A DNA stretch of 64,000 nucleotides, taken from contig NZ_CP059732.1 in assembly GCF_014117325.1 (NCBI RefSeq), positions 4,353,001-4,417,000 of the forward strand, read 5' to 3'. Each line of letters opens with the position of its first letter. Within the stretch, counting starts at the first letter, position 1. The position numbers and the translations under genes are program-made. This stretch comes from Spirosoma foliorum (GTDB taxonomy: Bacteria > Bacteroidota > Bacteroidia > Cytophagales > Spirosomataceae). Shown here piece by piece: positions 1 to 7,833 of the stretch. The notes beneath the pieces were generated by a model, which was not told the DNA's origin, did no database searches, and saw nothing but the letters and a program-made list of their open reading frames with translations.

Positions 1-137
1 TGATAAAAAGATGCGATCACAGCTTGGCTGACAATCCCTCAATAATATGACTTTAGGGCACCCTAGAAGGTTAATGCAAATACTAGCCAAATCTTTGTCT
101 TGAGTAATAACCAATGATGGTGAAAATTCTATAATTT

Positions 138-1189
138 TAGGACTTACGCAAAGGCAACTGAAGGATTCGCCAACTCTTGACGAAGGTAAGCATCTAATAA
201 GCCTTGTTTGAGTTGGTAAACCGTTTTCTTAGTCTGATAAGCCAACTGTTTAAAACGTAACCAAGTCAGAGCCGCTAAGCCAATGTGATTGCGTTGACTA
301 CGAGCTAATCGACATTGACAACATTCCAGACCCGTGATCTGCTTATCTTCTCGATGAAACTGCTCAATTGTCCAACGAATACCACTTTTTTCTTCAGCGG
401 CACTCGTCTCATTTTGAGCTAAATCGTTGGTGACGATATAGTCCGTCCGGTGGGTAGACACCAGTACGCGGAACAGTTTAAGATAGGTGTTTTGAGGCAT
501 CTTGTGTACTTTAACCAGCTTACCCTGCTGCACCTGTTGAGCTGACCAGCTCAGATAGCTGACAGGTTGATACGATTCTTTGCCACCTGAATCATCGACC
601 TTACGGTTGCTCTTGATAGGACAGTAAAACAGTTTTTCATTGGTAATGAGCCACTTGAAGAGGTCGGTCACAGCATACCAACTGTCCATTAAGACGATTC
701 GATAACTGATCTGGCGGGGTGCTAGTTGGTTAAGCATGTCCAACACATGATCCAACTTGCTTTTTCCATCCTCATCGGGATTAAAAATACGGTAGTCAAT
801 GAGCCAGAACTGATTAATTTTAGGATTGAAGTAGACACAATTAACCACACCGATGCCTTTGATGATTCCATGAGCATTTCCACTGTATTGCCGACGAACC
901 AGTTCAATTTTATGACTATGTTCTTTATTGAGCACGGTATCATCAAAGAGGATATAGCCATCGGTATCCAGTTGAATTTGGTGGCGGACATGTTGCCAGA
1001 CCTGGCGAGGTGCCACTCGGCTAGCTTTGAGAAAGTACTGCACATTGTCATGGGTGATCCCTTCCAGGTGATCAGCCAAGTAGGTAGCCGTATAGTTGAT
1101 CTGGCTACTCAGTAGAAACTGTCCGTAAAGTTGTGCGGTGACCTTCAAGCTATTTTTTATTTCAATTTACCACTTTTGCGTAAGTCCTA
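138..1189. mobile_element. Complete IS701-like insertion sequence
   Basis: About 1052 bp. The ends are inverted repeats reading TAGGACTTACGCAAA inward from 138 and from 1189 on the other strand, and the element carries a single transposase gene. The flanks carry the same 5 bases, AATTT, at 133-137 and 1190-1194, taken as the target duplication. The duplication is AT-rich and short, but it gains support because removing one copy plus the element restores an open frame across the site. The transposase stop codon lies inside the left terminal repeat. Confidence 0.8.
144..1148 (-). CDS. IS701-like DDE transposase
   Basis: A 334-residue transposase that would catalyse cut-and-paste movement of the surrounding element. 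The DDE triad can be read as D69 in ILFDDT, D155 in VLMDSW and E262 in RWTIEQFHRE, with the usual spacing for IS701/IS4-type DDE proteins. The frame is uninterrupted and both terminal repeats are present, so the element looks able to move. The ATG start is about 40 bp inside the element end. Assignment to IS701 rather than another IS4-related group rests on recognised sequence style and is less certain than the DDE call. Confidence 0.85.
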   Translation of the reverse strand: MKVTAQLYGQFLLSSQINYTATYLADHLEGITHDNVQYFLKASRVAPRQVWQHVRHQIQLDTDGYILFDDTVLNKEHSHKIELVRRQYSGNAHGIIKGIGVVNCVYFNPKINQFWLIDYRIFNPDEDGKSKLDHVLDMLNQLAPRQISYRIVLMDSWYAVTDLFKWLITNEKLFYCPIKSNRKVDDSGGKESYQPVSYLSWSAQQVQQGKLVKVHKMPQNTYLKLFRVLVSTHRTDYIVTNDLAQNETSAAEEKSGIRWTIEQFHREDKQITGLECCQCRLARSQRNHIGLAALTWLRFKQLAYQTKKTVYQLKQGLLDAYLRQELANPSVAFA

Positions 1190-1474
1190 AATTTGCTGAA
1201 TCACTTCTTCATTGTCATATTTTTTGCTCTGGTTTTCAGAAATTATTATCAACTCACTCTTATCAAAGAATGTGAGCGTCCGGAGCGTCCGTCGAAAAAT
1301 AGGTTGGATTTCTGGAGTAACTACTACTAGCTTCATAGTATCTTGAGTTTATTTCCTGATTTTCACAACTATAACAAAAGTAATTTTGTTCAGCCTTACA
1401 CAGAAAATAAATCCAAATTTTTCGTTAATTTCTACTTTGCATTACTACGGTATGTTATGACTATAATAAGATAA

Positions 1475-2398
1475 TCAAAAGTATTTCTTTGTCATCATTT
1501 CTACACGCGCAGCCATTTTCTCTCGCAGTTCAGCTGGTTCCATCACTTCGACCAGTTCGCCAAAAGCCAGAATTTCACGTTCAAGTTCGTGGTTGAGAAT
1601 GACGGTCAATTCGAGATCAACAAAATCGGGGGTTTCCTGAATCAGCCGCTGACTACTGTGCAACGGTAGTGAACGGACGTAGTTGGCTTCGCTGGTCTGG
1701 AAGCGCAGGATCACCCGTTGAGGTTCGAGGTCAGGCGGACAGGTTACTCCGATAGCGTGTCGGCGGTCGGTTCGACGCTGGCCAGTATGGGCGGTGGAAA
1801 TAGGCTGATCGGTTAGTGTAAGTCCGTGTAACCGATCTAGGCCGAAGGTGCGTGGCCGATTGGCTTCCAGATCAAAACAATCCAGATAAAATCGATTACG
1901 GTACTCCAGCAGTAAATCCGGTTCTACCCGCCGGAGCTTTCCTTCGTCGGCCTCTTTTTCAAACTTTCGGTAGACAAACTCCACACAGCGACCTGTTTGT
2001 AGTGCCTGCCATAACAGAGGCAAATGTCCGTTGCCTGTAAACTGTGTGTTATGCTCAAGTTGCAAATAGCGCCCAATGCCCCGAATACTCGCTACCGACG
2101 ACGTCAGAAACTCCAACCGTTCTCGTCGTTCGAGCAGTTGTACAAACTGCTCGAAGTCAGCCACATCTTCATCGGTTGGCAGATCGAGGTAATAGCCCCC
2201 TTTGCGCCGGTCATTCCGAATGTAAATTTGATAGACCGCTCCAATCGCCCGAATGTCTCGCTCGACGGTCCGTTCCGAAACCGCATCGAAGTCCTCACTG
2301 AGTTGAGCAACCAGCTTTTTGAGGGACGGATACAAAAAAGGTCGGTCGACCATGCGAATGATGTGCAGTCGTCGACGCAGAGTTTGGATTTGATCCAT
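1475..2398 (-). CDS. WYL-domain transcriptional regulator (YafY/DeoR type)
   Basis: A 307-residue DNA-binding regulator. An N-terminal winged helix of the HTH_11 type covers about residues 5-60 (SERTVERDIRAIGA is the recognition-helix region). A WYL domain, thought to bind ligands or nucleic acid, lies in the middle (CVEFVYRKFE and RRVEPDLLLEYRNRFYLDCFD), followed by the usual WCX-type C-terminal part. I chose the ATG at 2398 (MDQIQTLRRRL) because family members begin there; an upstream ATG at 2431 adds eleven residues of unlikely sequence. It stands alone between the split gene and the integrase module, so its target cannot be read from context. WYL regulators are common next to defence genes, but none is adjacent here. 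Confidence 0.85.
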   Translation of the reverse strand: MDQIQTLRRRLHIIRMVDRPFLYPSLKKLVAQLSEDFDAVSERTVERDIRAIGAVYQIYIRNDRRKGGYYLDLPTDEDVADFEQFVQLLERRERLEFLTSSVASIRGIGRYLQLEHNTQFTGNGHLPLLWQALQTGRCVEFVYRKFEKEADEGKLRRVEPDLLLEYRNRFYLDCFDLEANRPRTFGLDRLHGLTLTDQPISTAHTGQRRTDRRHAIGVTCPPDLEPQRVILRFQTSEANYVRSLPLHSSQRLIQETPDFVDLELTVILNHELEREILAFGELVEVMEPAELREKMAARVEMMTKKYF

Positions 2399-2506
2399 TA
2401 AAGAAAAGGTTATAGACAAACGTAAGGTCAACGAATGAAAGTTTATGTCGTTGACTACACTAGGGAAACAAAGATGATTTCCGAATAAATGATGTGTTGA
2501 TTAGAA

Positions 2507-2749
2507 TTATCGCTTTCTTCTAATCGTCTGCTTCTGCCGTTCACGGATAGCTTTCATTTCAGCAACGAGTTTTTCATGCTCGTACTGGGTTTTCCCGTGT
2601 ACCATAGCCCTGCTGTAATCGTTCGGAGGATTGTCGCTTGGGGATTTCAGAATTTTGTCCAGTAGTTCCGGCTCATGTTTGGCCAGTTGGTAGCCATGAT
2701 TATAACCTTTTACGAACTCCGGGGATGGTTCTTCTTCGTCTTCTGTCAT
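2507..2749 (-). CDS. Small charged hypothetical protein of the integrase module
   Basis: An 80-residue, highly charged protein with an acidic N terminus (EDEEEP) and a basic C terminus ending RRKR. There is no signal peptide or membrane segment, and I do not recognise a family. It begins two bases after the stop of the HTH protein upstream, so the two are probably co-transcribed with the integrase module. Small charged accessory proteins of this kind are common in Bacteroidota integrative elements. No function is claimed. Confidence 0.55.
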   Translation of the reverse strand: MTEDEEEPSPEFVKGYNHGYQLAKHEPELLDKILKSPSDNPPNDYSRAMVHGKTQYEHEKLVAEMKAIRERQKQTIRRKR

Positions 2750-2751
2750 GG

Positions 2752-3021
2752 CTAAAAGGTTGCTTTGGAGTGGCGAGATAAGTAGTCGTTGATTGAATCA
2801 CTGTCGTATAGAATGATCTTTCTCTCAGGCTGCGAAAACCGGATGCTGCCTTCGTCACGGAGCTTCTGCAAAGTCGTTTTGCTCTGGATACGCAGTTTCT
2901 GCATGGCTTCGCTGCCTGAAATCCATTTATCATCCTTAGCCACTTTCCGTTGCTCGACTCGTTCAATAACCTTATCGATCAGGGCATAAAAGGCTTCATC
3001 GTGTAGACAGATAACTTCCAT
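2752..3021 (-). CDS. Helix-turn-helix protein, excisionase-like
   Basis: An 89-residue protein of the small HTH_17/MerR-like group that accompanies Bacteroidota tyrosine recombinases. The N-terminal helix (MEVICLHDEAFYALIDKVIERV) is followed by a winged-helix core with WISGSEAMQKLRIQSKTTLQKLRDEG, which binds DNA. Such proteins often act as recombination directionality factors or local regulators. I chose the ATG at 3021 because MEVICLHDEAFYAL is the typical family start; an upstream start at 3063 adds fourteen unlikely residues. It lies downstream of the integrase, behind a hairpin. Confidence 0.75.
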   Translation of the reverse strand: MEVICLHDEAFYALIDKVIERVEQRKVAKDDKWISGSEAMQKLRIQSKTTLQKLRDEGSIRFSQPERKIILYDSDSINDYLSRHSKATF

Positions 3022-3130
3022 TTGTTTTTTAGGCCAAAATAGAAAATCTGATGGAAAAAGCACCGATAACTGAATGACTACTCTTTATAGCGGAGAAGGC
3101 GCTATACTCATTAATCAGCGACCATTTATG

Positions 3131-3169
3131 AATTATTCCGTTTTGACGCAAAGTCAAAACGGAATAATT
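3131..3169 (-). terminator. Perfect 17-bp hairpin after the integrase
   Basis: Arms 3131-3147 and 3153-3169 are perfectly complementary with a 5-base loop (GCAAA). The integrase stop codon at 3168-3170 overlaps the outer edge, so the hairpin forms exactly at the end of the integrase message. It is likely an intrinsic terminator separating the integrase from the HTH gene. There is no strong U tract. Confidence 0.7.
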
Positions 3170-4418
3170 ATAATCCGATAACAGCCTCCAAGGCTTCATC
3201 AGCGTCTTTGTGAATAAAATGCCCCTGATAACCAATCGTTGTTGTAATCGATGTATGCCGGTAAAGTTTTTGTAATTGCTGAATCGATATTTTGTCACCT
3301 GACAGATTACCAAACGTGTGGCGGGCAATATGCATAGTCAAGCTTTTGTCGATCTTGACAAACCTGGCAATGTCTTGAAGGTTTTTGTCTAACCGTTTAA
3401 TAGCAAAAGCAATTTTACGTTGAACTTCGTATCCGTTACTTATATCATCAATAGGCTGCAATTCAGGAAAGACCAAATCATGTTTAGTGTTTTTAGGATA
3501 TTGTTCAATGATTTTAAGTGCTTTTTCGGGCACTTTGAGTGATCCACTTTTGGCATTCTTCCCCATTGTATAATGTAATCGGCCATTTTGAAAGTCTGAA
3601 TGTTTTAAGCGCAACACATCTGATGCTCTCATACCGGCAAACCAAAAAGATATGAGCCACATATTTCGCGCATGAGTCCAGTAAGGGCGGCATGAAGACA
3701 GATCAGCATTTTCCAGTTTAGCTACGTCTTCAGCATTCAATCCGATTTTTACTGACTCAGGAATCTTAATACCAACCTTCCCTTTGCCAAAGGGGTAGTA
3801 TTTTTGATCAACAAGTCCTTCAGCAATTGCCTGATTAAAGATGGTTCTGACCAGGACAAGATGATTAGCAATAGTCCGTTCGCCAACCTGTCGAGAACCC
3901 TTCAAATAAGACTTGAATTTATTCAGCAATGATACGGTGATCTCTGGAAACGTAATATCCTTATCCTTTAAGAAATCGCGAAAATGATTGATCCGTGGCT
4001 GTTCGGTGCTGACTCGGTTGTATTTTCCCTGCTTGCGCATATTCTCAATAAACGTTTCTGCTAAGGCAAAGAAGGAAGCACTTTGAGAGGATTTTAGCTG
4101 TTTACGAACGGCTTTGGAGGATACAGCTTTGTGCTGGGTACCCATTTCTAACAACTTGTCATTAGCTTCCGCTCTTTTCTGTAGGATTTCGTTATTCAGT
4201 CGAACTGAATTGGGATGTGATTTGCGAACTTTCTGTTGAGCTGCATCCCAATCAGCTTCCCGTATTTGTTGCCCCAAATAGATATACGATGATTTCCGGT
4301 CGATGGTGACGCGTATGGCGAGCGGAAAAACACCAGTCTGATTAGCTTTCTTCCGTAAAACGACTTTGAGTGAGGAGGCCATAGAATTATCCGTATAGTC
4401 TGAATGGATTTCCGTCAA
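3168..4418 (-). CDS. Tyrosine recombinase / integrase
   Basis: A 416-residue site-specific recombinase. An arm-type DNA-binding domain (about residues 15-95), a SAM-like core-binding domain (about 110-210) and a catalytic domain (about 225-410) are in the usual order for Bacteroidota integrases. Catalytic residues visible are R264 (AGMRASD), H363 and R366 (HIAR), H388 (YRHTS) and the nucleophile Y397 (TTTIGY), so the enzyme looks intact. The start may instead be the Met at 4382. It heads a three-gene module with no obvious cargo, and three direct repeats lie just upstream of it. It may be the remains of a larger integrated element. Confidence 0.9.
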   Translation of the reverse strand: MTEIHSDYTDNSMASSLKVVLRKKANQTGVFPLAIRVTIDRKSSYIYLGQQIREADWDAAQQKVRKSHPNSVRLNNEILQKRAEANDKLLEMGTQHKAVSSKAVRKQLKSSQSASFFALAETFIENMRKQGKYNRVSTEQPRINHFRDFLKDKDITFPEITVSLLNKFKSYLKGSRQVGERTIANHLVLVRTIFNQAIAEGLVDQKYYPFGKGKVGIKIPESVKIGLNAEDVAKLENADLSSCRPYWTHARNMWLISFWFAGMRASDVLRLKHSDFQNGRLHYTMGKNAKSGSLKVPEKALKIIEQYPKNTKHDLVFPELQPIDDISNGYEVQRKIAFAIKRLDKNLQDIARFVKIDKSLTMHIARHTFGNLSGDKISIQQLQKLYRHTSITTTIGYQGHFIHKDADEALEAVIGL

Positions 4419-4472
4419 AAATTGTTAGACTGTATCTTTGGGCACTGCTATCTAACACAAAGATAACCAAAT

Positions 4473-4505
4473 GGTACAACAAATTGGTACAACATAGGTA
4501 CAACA
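4473..4505. promoter_or_regulatory. Three direct repeats GGTACAACA upstream of the integrase
   Basis: GGTACAACA occurs at 4473-4481, 4486-4494 and 4497-4505, spaced 13 and 11 bases start to start, 55-90 bases upstream of the integrase start. Phased short direct repeats at this place fit arm-type integrase binding sites or an operator. The repeats are seen directly; the role is inferred. Confidence 0.5.
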
Positions 4506-4606
4506 AATAGTGGTTTTGCCTGTTTTTATACGATTTGATAGCTTTTTAAATACGCTGATTATCAGCACATATCAATACAAATAGTACCATATTAAACCAT
4601 AAATCG

Positions 4607-4623
4607 CGGGGCTTTGAACCCCG
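4607..4623 (-). other. Isolated tRNA T-arm-like hairpin, possible attachment-site trace
   Basis: On the minus strand CGGGG-TTCAAAG-CCCCG has the stem length, 7-base loop and TTCRA pattern of a tRNA T arm. Its 3' side points toward the integrase, as expected if an element inserted at a tRNA 3' end. The rest of a tRNA is not present, because mnmA starts at 4630. It could equally be a chance hairpin in the mnmA leader. Confidence 0.25.
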
Positions 4624-4629
4624 GCAGAG

Positions 4630-5775
4630 ATGAGCAAACACGGACGAATTCTGGTCGCCATGAGTGGCGGCATCGATTCTTCGCTGGCAGCGGTATTGTT
4701 GCACGAAGAAGGGTACGAGGTCATTGGCATGACCATGAAAACCTGGGATTATGCTTCCTCAGGTGGTACAAAAAAAGAAACCGGCTGTTGCAGCCTCGAC
4801 AGCATCAACGACGCCCGCAACATTGCGGTTAGTCTCGGTTTCCCCCACTACATTCTGGACATTCGGGAAGAATTCGGCGATGCCGTTATCGACCATTTTA
4901 CGGGTGAATACCTCGAAGGTCGTACACCTAACCCCTGCGTTATGTGCAACACGCACATCAAGTGGGACGCCCTCCTACGTCGAGCCGACCGCCTTGATTG
5001 CGAGTCGATTGCAACTGGGCATTATGCCCATATCAGAACGGAGAATGGCCGCCATATTCTGTCCAAAGGCGTTGATAGCCTGAAAGACCAATCCTATGTA
5101 TTATGGGGTGTATCGCAGGAGAGTTTAAGCCGAACAAAATTGCCGTTGGGCCATTTGCGCAAATCTGAAATTCGTGAGATGGCTACCGAACGGGGCTTTA
5201 TCGAACTGGTTACCAAATCAGAATCATACGAAATCTGCTTCGTGCCCGACAACGATTACCGGGGCTTTTTGAAACGCCGGATGCCGGGTCTGGAAGCCGA
5301 AGTAGCAGGCGGCAATTTCGTGATGGAAGGTACTGGTAAAATTCTCGGCAAACATCAGGGCTACCCCTTCTATACAATTGGCCAACGTAAGGGACTTGGT
5401 ATGGCGTTTGGCCAGCCGATGTTCGTTACCGAAATCCGGAAAGATACCAATGAAGTCGTACTAGGCGTCGACAAAGATCTGCTTCGCGATGGTATGATTG
5501 TCAGCAAGCTGAATCTGCAAAAGTACGATCACATCAATGGACCGCTCGAAACCGTGACTAAAGTGCGTTACAAAGACTCCGGCACTCCAGCGACCATTTC
5601 GCAAACGGGCGACAAAATTGAGGTTCTTTTCAAGGAAGGCGTATCGGCTATTGCACCCGGACAAGCGGCTGTATTTTACGAAGGCAACGACGTTATTGGC
5701 GGGGGCTGGATTATGAAAAGCTTCCGGCAAAACGACCCTTCATTCGATCTGGCGCAGATCGCCGTGGGTGCCTGA
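4630..5775 (+). CDS. mnmA: tRNA 2-thiouridine(34) synthase MnmA
   Basis: A 381-residue cytosolic enzyme that adenylates and thiolates U34 of tRNA-Lys, -Glu and -Gln using sulphur relayed from a cysteine desulphurase. The PP-loop SGGIDSS lies at residues 12-18. The catalytic cysteines are C103 (NPCVMC) and C203 (YEICFV), and the family signature FYTIGQRKGLG is present. Length matches the family. The ATG at 4630 is well placed 12 residues before the PP-loop. It is followed by an 18-bp inverted repeat that probably ends the transcript. Confidence 0.95.
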   Translation: MSKHGRILVAMSGGIDSSLAAVLLHEEGYEVIGMTMKTWDYASSGGTKKETGCCSLDSINDARNIAVSLGFPHYILDIREEFGDAVIDHFTGEYLEGRTPNPCVMCNTHIKWDALLRRADRLDCESIATGHYAHIRTENGRHILSKGVDSLKDQSYVLWGVSQESLSRTKLPLGHLRKSEIREMATERGFIELVTKSESYEICFVPDNDYRGFLKRRMPGLEAEVAGGNFVMEGTGKILGKHQGYPFYTIGQRKGLGMAFGQPMFVTEIRKDTNEVVLGVDKDLLRDGMIVSKLNLQKYDHINGPLETVTKVRYKDSGTPATISQTGDKIEVLFKEGVSAIAPGQAAVFYEGNDVIGGGWIMKSFRQNDPSFDLAQIAVGA

Positions 5776-5784
5776 TATTTTTCG

Positions 5785-5844
5785 ACAGGATTTTCAGGAT
5801 TTGTTGACCGAAGAGATTAGCAAAACAAATCCTGAAAATCCTGT
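5785..5844. repeat. 18-bp perfect inverted repeat after mnmA
   Basis: Arms 5785-5802 and 5827-5844 are exact reverse complements around a 24-base spacer. Each arm itself contains the doubled word CAGGATT. It starts 9 bases after the mnmA stop and likely serves as a terminator. The CAGGATTTTCAGGATT wording looks like a dispersed genomic repeat. Confidence 0.75.
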
Positions 5845-5982
5845 TAATCCTGTCAGAAAAACTTGTCTTACATCTAGATACACAGTACCGAGAGCTTTTA
5901 CGTTTTCTCTGTGTACTTTGCGTCTTTGTGTTTAAAATCGAAACGGCTACTTTACGAATAGACTATTTCCCTAATGCTTTTC

Positions 5983-6690
5983 ATGAAAAAATATCTGTTG
6001 TTCATTGGTTTCGCGCTGGCATTAACGAATCAGCTTTTTGCCCAAACGACTCCAACCGTTCCAGTTCCAAAAGGCCACCCAAACCCCAGCGGTGCCGGTT
6101 GGAAACCCCTCTTTGCCAGTGATCTTTCTGATGCCGGTTTTCCCAAAGGCGTCTGGACTGTCGACGATGGGGGTGTTCTGACAGCTTCGGCCGATAAAAC
6201 CATCTGGACAGCAGTACCTTATGACGACTTTGTTCTGGATTTATTTTTCAAAACGGCCGATGGAACCAACAGTGGTGTAGTTGTTCATGCCAGCGATACG
6301 ACCAACTGGATTCCTAATTCAGTAGAGATTCAGATTGCCGACGATCACGCAAAAAAATGGGCCGATTCGCCAACGAACTGGCAATGTGGTGCGTTTTTTG
6401 GTCATCAGGCGGCTATCAAACAACAAGTTGTTAAGAAGCCCGACGAATGGAACCGGTATACGATCACCTGCCAGGGCAAGATGATTTATGTGGTGCTCAA
6501 TAACCAGTTGGTGAATACCATCGATCTGTCAAAGTTTACCTCGGCTAAAAGCAACCCCGATGGTTCGTCCGTACCGGAATGGCTTAGTAAACCACCCGCC
6601 GACTTACCACTTCATGGCTATATCGGCTTACAGGGGAAACACGCCGGAGCACCTATCTATTTCCGAAATCTGAAAATCAAAGCATTATAA
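5983..6690 (+). CDS. Secreted DUF1080 protein (3-keto-disaccharide hydrolase family)
   Basis: A 235-residue exported protein. A signal peptide (MKKYLLFIGFALALTNQLFAQ) is followed by a DUF1080 jelly-roll domain filling the rest, including WKPLFASDLSDAG near the start, a central GTNSGVVVHASDT and the C-terminal signature HGYIGLQGKHAGAPIYFRNLKIK. The family binds or hydrolyses modified sugars in the periplasm; the substrate here is unknown. I chose the ATG at 5983 because MKK opens a clean signal peptide; the Met at 5974 adds MLF. It is monocistronic between two inverted repeats. An upstream TACTTTG at about 5916 could be part of a promoter, but the spacing is imperfect. Confidence 0.85.
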   Translation: MKKYLLFIGFALALTNQLFAQTTPTVPVPKGHPNPSGAGWKPLFASDLSDAGFPKGVWTVDDGGVLTASADKTIWTAVPYDDFVLDLFFKTADGTNSGVVVHASDTTNWIPNSVEIQIADDHAKKWADSPTNWQCGAFFGHQAAIKQQVVKKPDEWNRYTITCQGKMIYVVLNNQLVNTIDLSKFTSAKSNPDGSSVPEWLSKPPADLPLHGYIGLQGKHAGAPIYFRNLKIKAL

Positions 6691-6760
6691 GTAACGCGGA
6701 CATCCTGTCCGCATAGCGTCAAATTAGTAGAGGCTACTGCGGACAGGATGTCCGCGTTAC
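6691..6760. repeat. 23-bp perfect inverted repeat after the DUF1080 gene
   Basis: Arms 6691-6713 and 6738-6760 are exact reverse complements. The left arm begins at the base after the TAA stop codon. Each arm contains a near-palindrome (GCGGACATCCTGTCCGC), so several foldings are possible. Likely a terminator and possibly a dispersed repeat. Confidence 0.75.
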
Positions 6761-6769
6761 ATTACTCCC

Positions 6770-7021
6770 ATGCAAACCGAACCAGTAACTCGCCATAGCC
6801 CTGCGCTACCAGAATTGCGTTTTTCGCTTAGCCTTCTGTACATAGGCCGGTTTCTGTTAGGCATGAATGCGTCCTCATCCACTACTGATGAAGGGATCGA
6901 TGCCTTCGATGAGCGGATTGAGGAGGTTACGGATGAATTGGTTTCTACAGAATTACTCCATGAAGCGGCTGTGCTGGCCGGAGATATTTTACCCACAGCT
7001 ACTCCAGACAACCTGAATTAA
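6770..7021 (+). CDS. Small hypothetical protein
   Basis: An 83-residue frame that ends 11 bases before the HAD gene. Its C-terminal two thirds are acidic and helix-prone (EGIDAFDERIEEVTDELVSTELLHEAAVLAGD). I recognise no family. An 84-residue frame lies on the opposite strand over the same bases, so the coding strand is not certain; the plus strand is preferred because of its spacing to the next gene and its more natural amino-acid composition. Confidence 0.35.
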   Translation: MQTEPVTRHSPALPELRFSLSLLYIGRFLLGMNASSSTTDEGIDAFDERIEEVTDELVSTELLHEAAVLAGDILPTATPDNLN

Positions 7022-7032
7022 ATTTTAGTCTA

Positions 7033-7713
7033 ATGCCCGATTCTTCTTTCGCCCCTACCTGGGCGGCTCTTTTCGATATGGACGGTGTATTGATCGACAA
7101 TTCCGATTTTCATATCAATGCCTGGTTACAGTTTGCTCAACAGCACAATCGTCCACTTACCAAAGACCAATACCTCGAAAATATCAACGGTCGTGTATCT
7201 GCCGACGCTATGGCCTACGTATTTCAGCGGCCCATTTCACCGGGTGAGCTGATCGTACTGACGGAAGAAAAAGAAGCCATTTATCGGGAATTATATCGAC
7301 CGCATCTTCAGCCAGCACCGGGTTTGCTGGACTTTCTGACAGCTTTAAAAACGCAACACGTTAAACTGGCCGTAGGCACATCAGCCCCAGAAAGTAATGT
7401 CTTGTTCACATTAGATGGCCTGCCCTTACGCCCTTATTTCGACGCGATCGTGGACGCCAGCATGGTGCACAAAGGCAAACCCGACCCCGAAATCTATCTG
7501 ACTGCCGCCAACCGAGTGGGTGTTGAACCAGCCCGATGTGTTGTATTCGAAGATGCGTTTGCAGGTATTGAAGCCGGATTACAGGCAGGTATGAAAGTCA
7601 TTGCCCTGGCAACAACCCATACGCGGGATGAGCTAGCAGACACAGGTGCGTCGTTGATTGTTGAGGATTTTACGCAATTAACCGTCGAGGCAGTGCACGC
7701 GTTAGTTGGCTAA
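7033..7713 (+). CDS. HAD-family hydrolase, beta-phosphoglucomutase-like
   Basis: A 226-residue cytosolic phosphatase or phosphomutase. Motif I is FDMDGVLID, with D15 as nucleophile and D17 as acid/base. Motif II is the TS of VGTSAPES near 116-117, motif III the lysine in HKGKPDPEIY near 149, and motif IV E173-D174 in VFEDAFAGIEAG. The helical cap insert follows motif I, as in PgmB-like subfamily IA enzymes. Substrate cannot be told; sugar phosphates are likely from the family. Confidence 0.88.
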   Translation: MPDSSFAPTWAALFDMDGVLIDNSDFHINAWLQFAQQHNRPLTKDQYLENINGRVSADAMAYVFQRPISPGELIVLTEEKEAIYRELYRPHLQPAPGLLDFLTALKTQHVKLAVGTSAPESNVLFTLDGLPLRPYFDAIVDASMVHKGKPDPEIYLTAANRVGVEPARCVVFEDAFAGIEAGLQAGMKVIALATTHTRDELADTGASLIVEDFTQLTVEAVHALVG

Positions 7714-7803
7714 GCATATAGAAGTGGTTTTTAGATTCGATACGCACCATCCCACAATCATGAAGAAGCACTCATTCTGCTTATCGGGGTGCGTATTTTG
7801 TTG

Positions 7804-7811
7804 TACTTTTG
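7804..7811 (+). promoter_or_regulatory. Bacteroidota -7 element upstream of agmatine deiminase
   Basis: TACTTTTG matches TAnnTTTG and lies 23 bases before the ATG at 7834. Transcription starting about 7 bases downstream would exclude the upstream ATG at 7789, so it supports the 7834 start. No clear -33 TTG at standard spacing. Confidence 0.5.
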
Positions 7812-7833
7812 TGGACGAATTTTTAGCGTTCGC

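Larger units (their letters stand above)
1..1336 (-). pseudogene. Response-regulator-like gene split by an insertion sequence
   Basis: On the minus strand an ATG at 1336 opens a frame (MKLVVVTPEIQPIFRR...) that runs to the insertion sequence at 1189. If the element and one copy of the 5-bp duplication are removed, the same frame continues without a stop from 137 down to base 1 (..VIQQ-IIEFSPSLVITQD..) and leaves the window. The N-terminal pattern, a beta strand followed about 50 residues later by SPSLVIT, resembles a receiver-type domain, but the acidic pocket is not obvious, so family membership is inferred. The clean in-frame rejoining shows the gene was intact just before the insertion, so the event is probably recent. 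It is C-terminally incomplete here. Confidence 0.6.

Noticed and set aside
722..1115. Open frames on both strands inside the IS transposase (109 and 129 codons)
   Set aside because: They overlap the transposase completely, have no family features and arise from its codon pattern.
1852..2401. Several plus-strand frames opposite the WYL regulator
   Set aside because: Antisense shadows; the minus-strand frame has clear HTH and WYL domains.
4600..4629. A complete tRNA gene at the mnmA leader
   Set aside because: Only a T-arm-like hairpin is present; the D and anticodon arms would fall inside mnmA and are absent.
4614..5083. Alternative plus-strand frames inside mnmA
   Set aside because: Different frames of a confidently identified gene with intact catalytic residues.
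6757..7011. 84-codon minus-strand frame opposite the small gene at 6770
   Set aside because: Serine-rich shadow composition and no start context; the plus strand is slightly better, though neither is certain.
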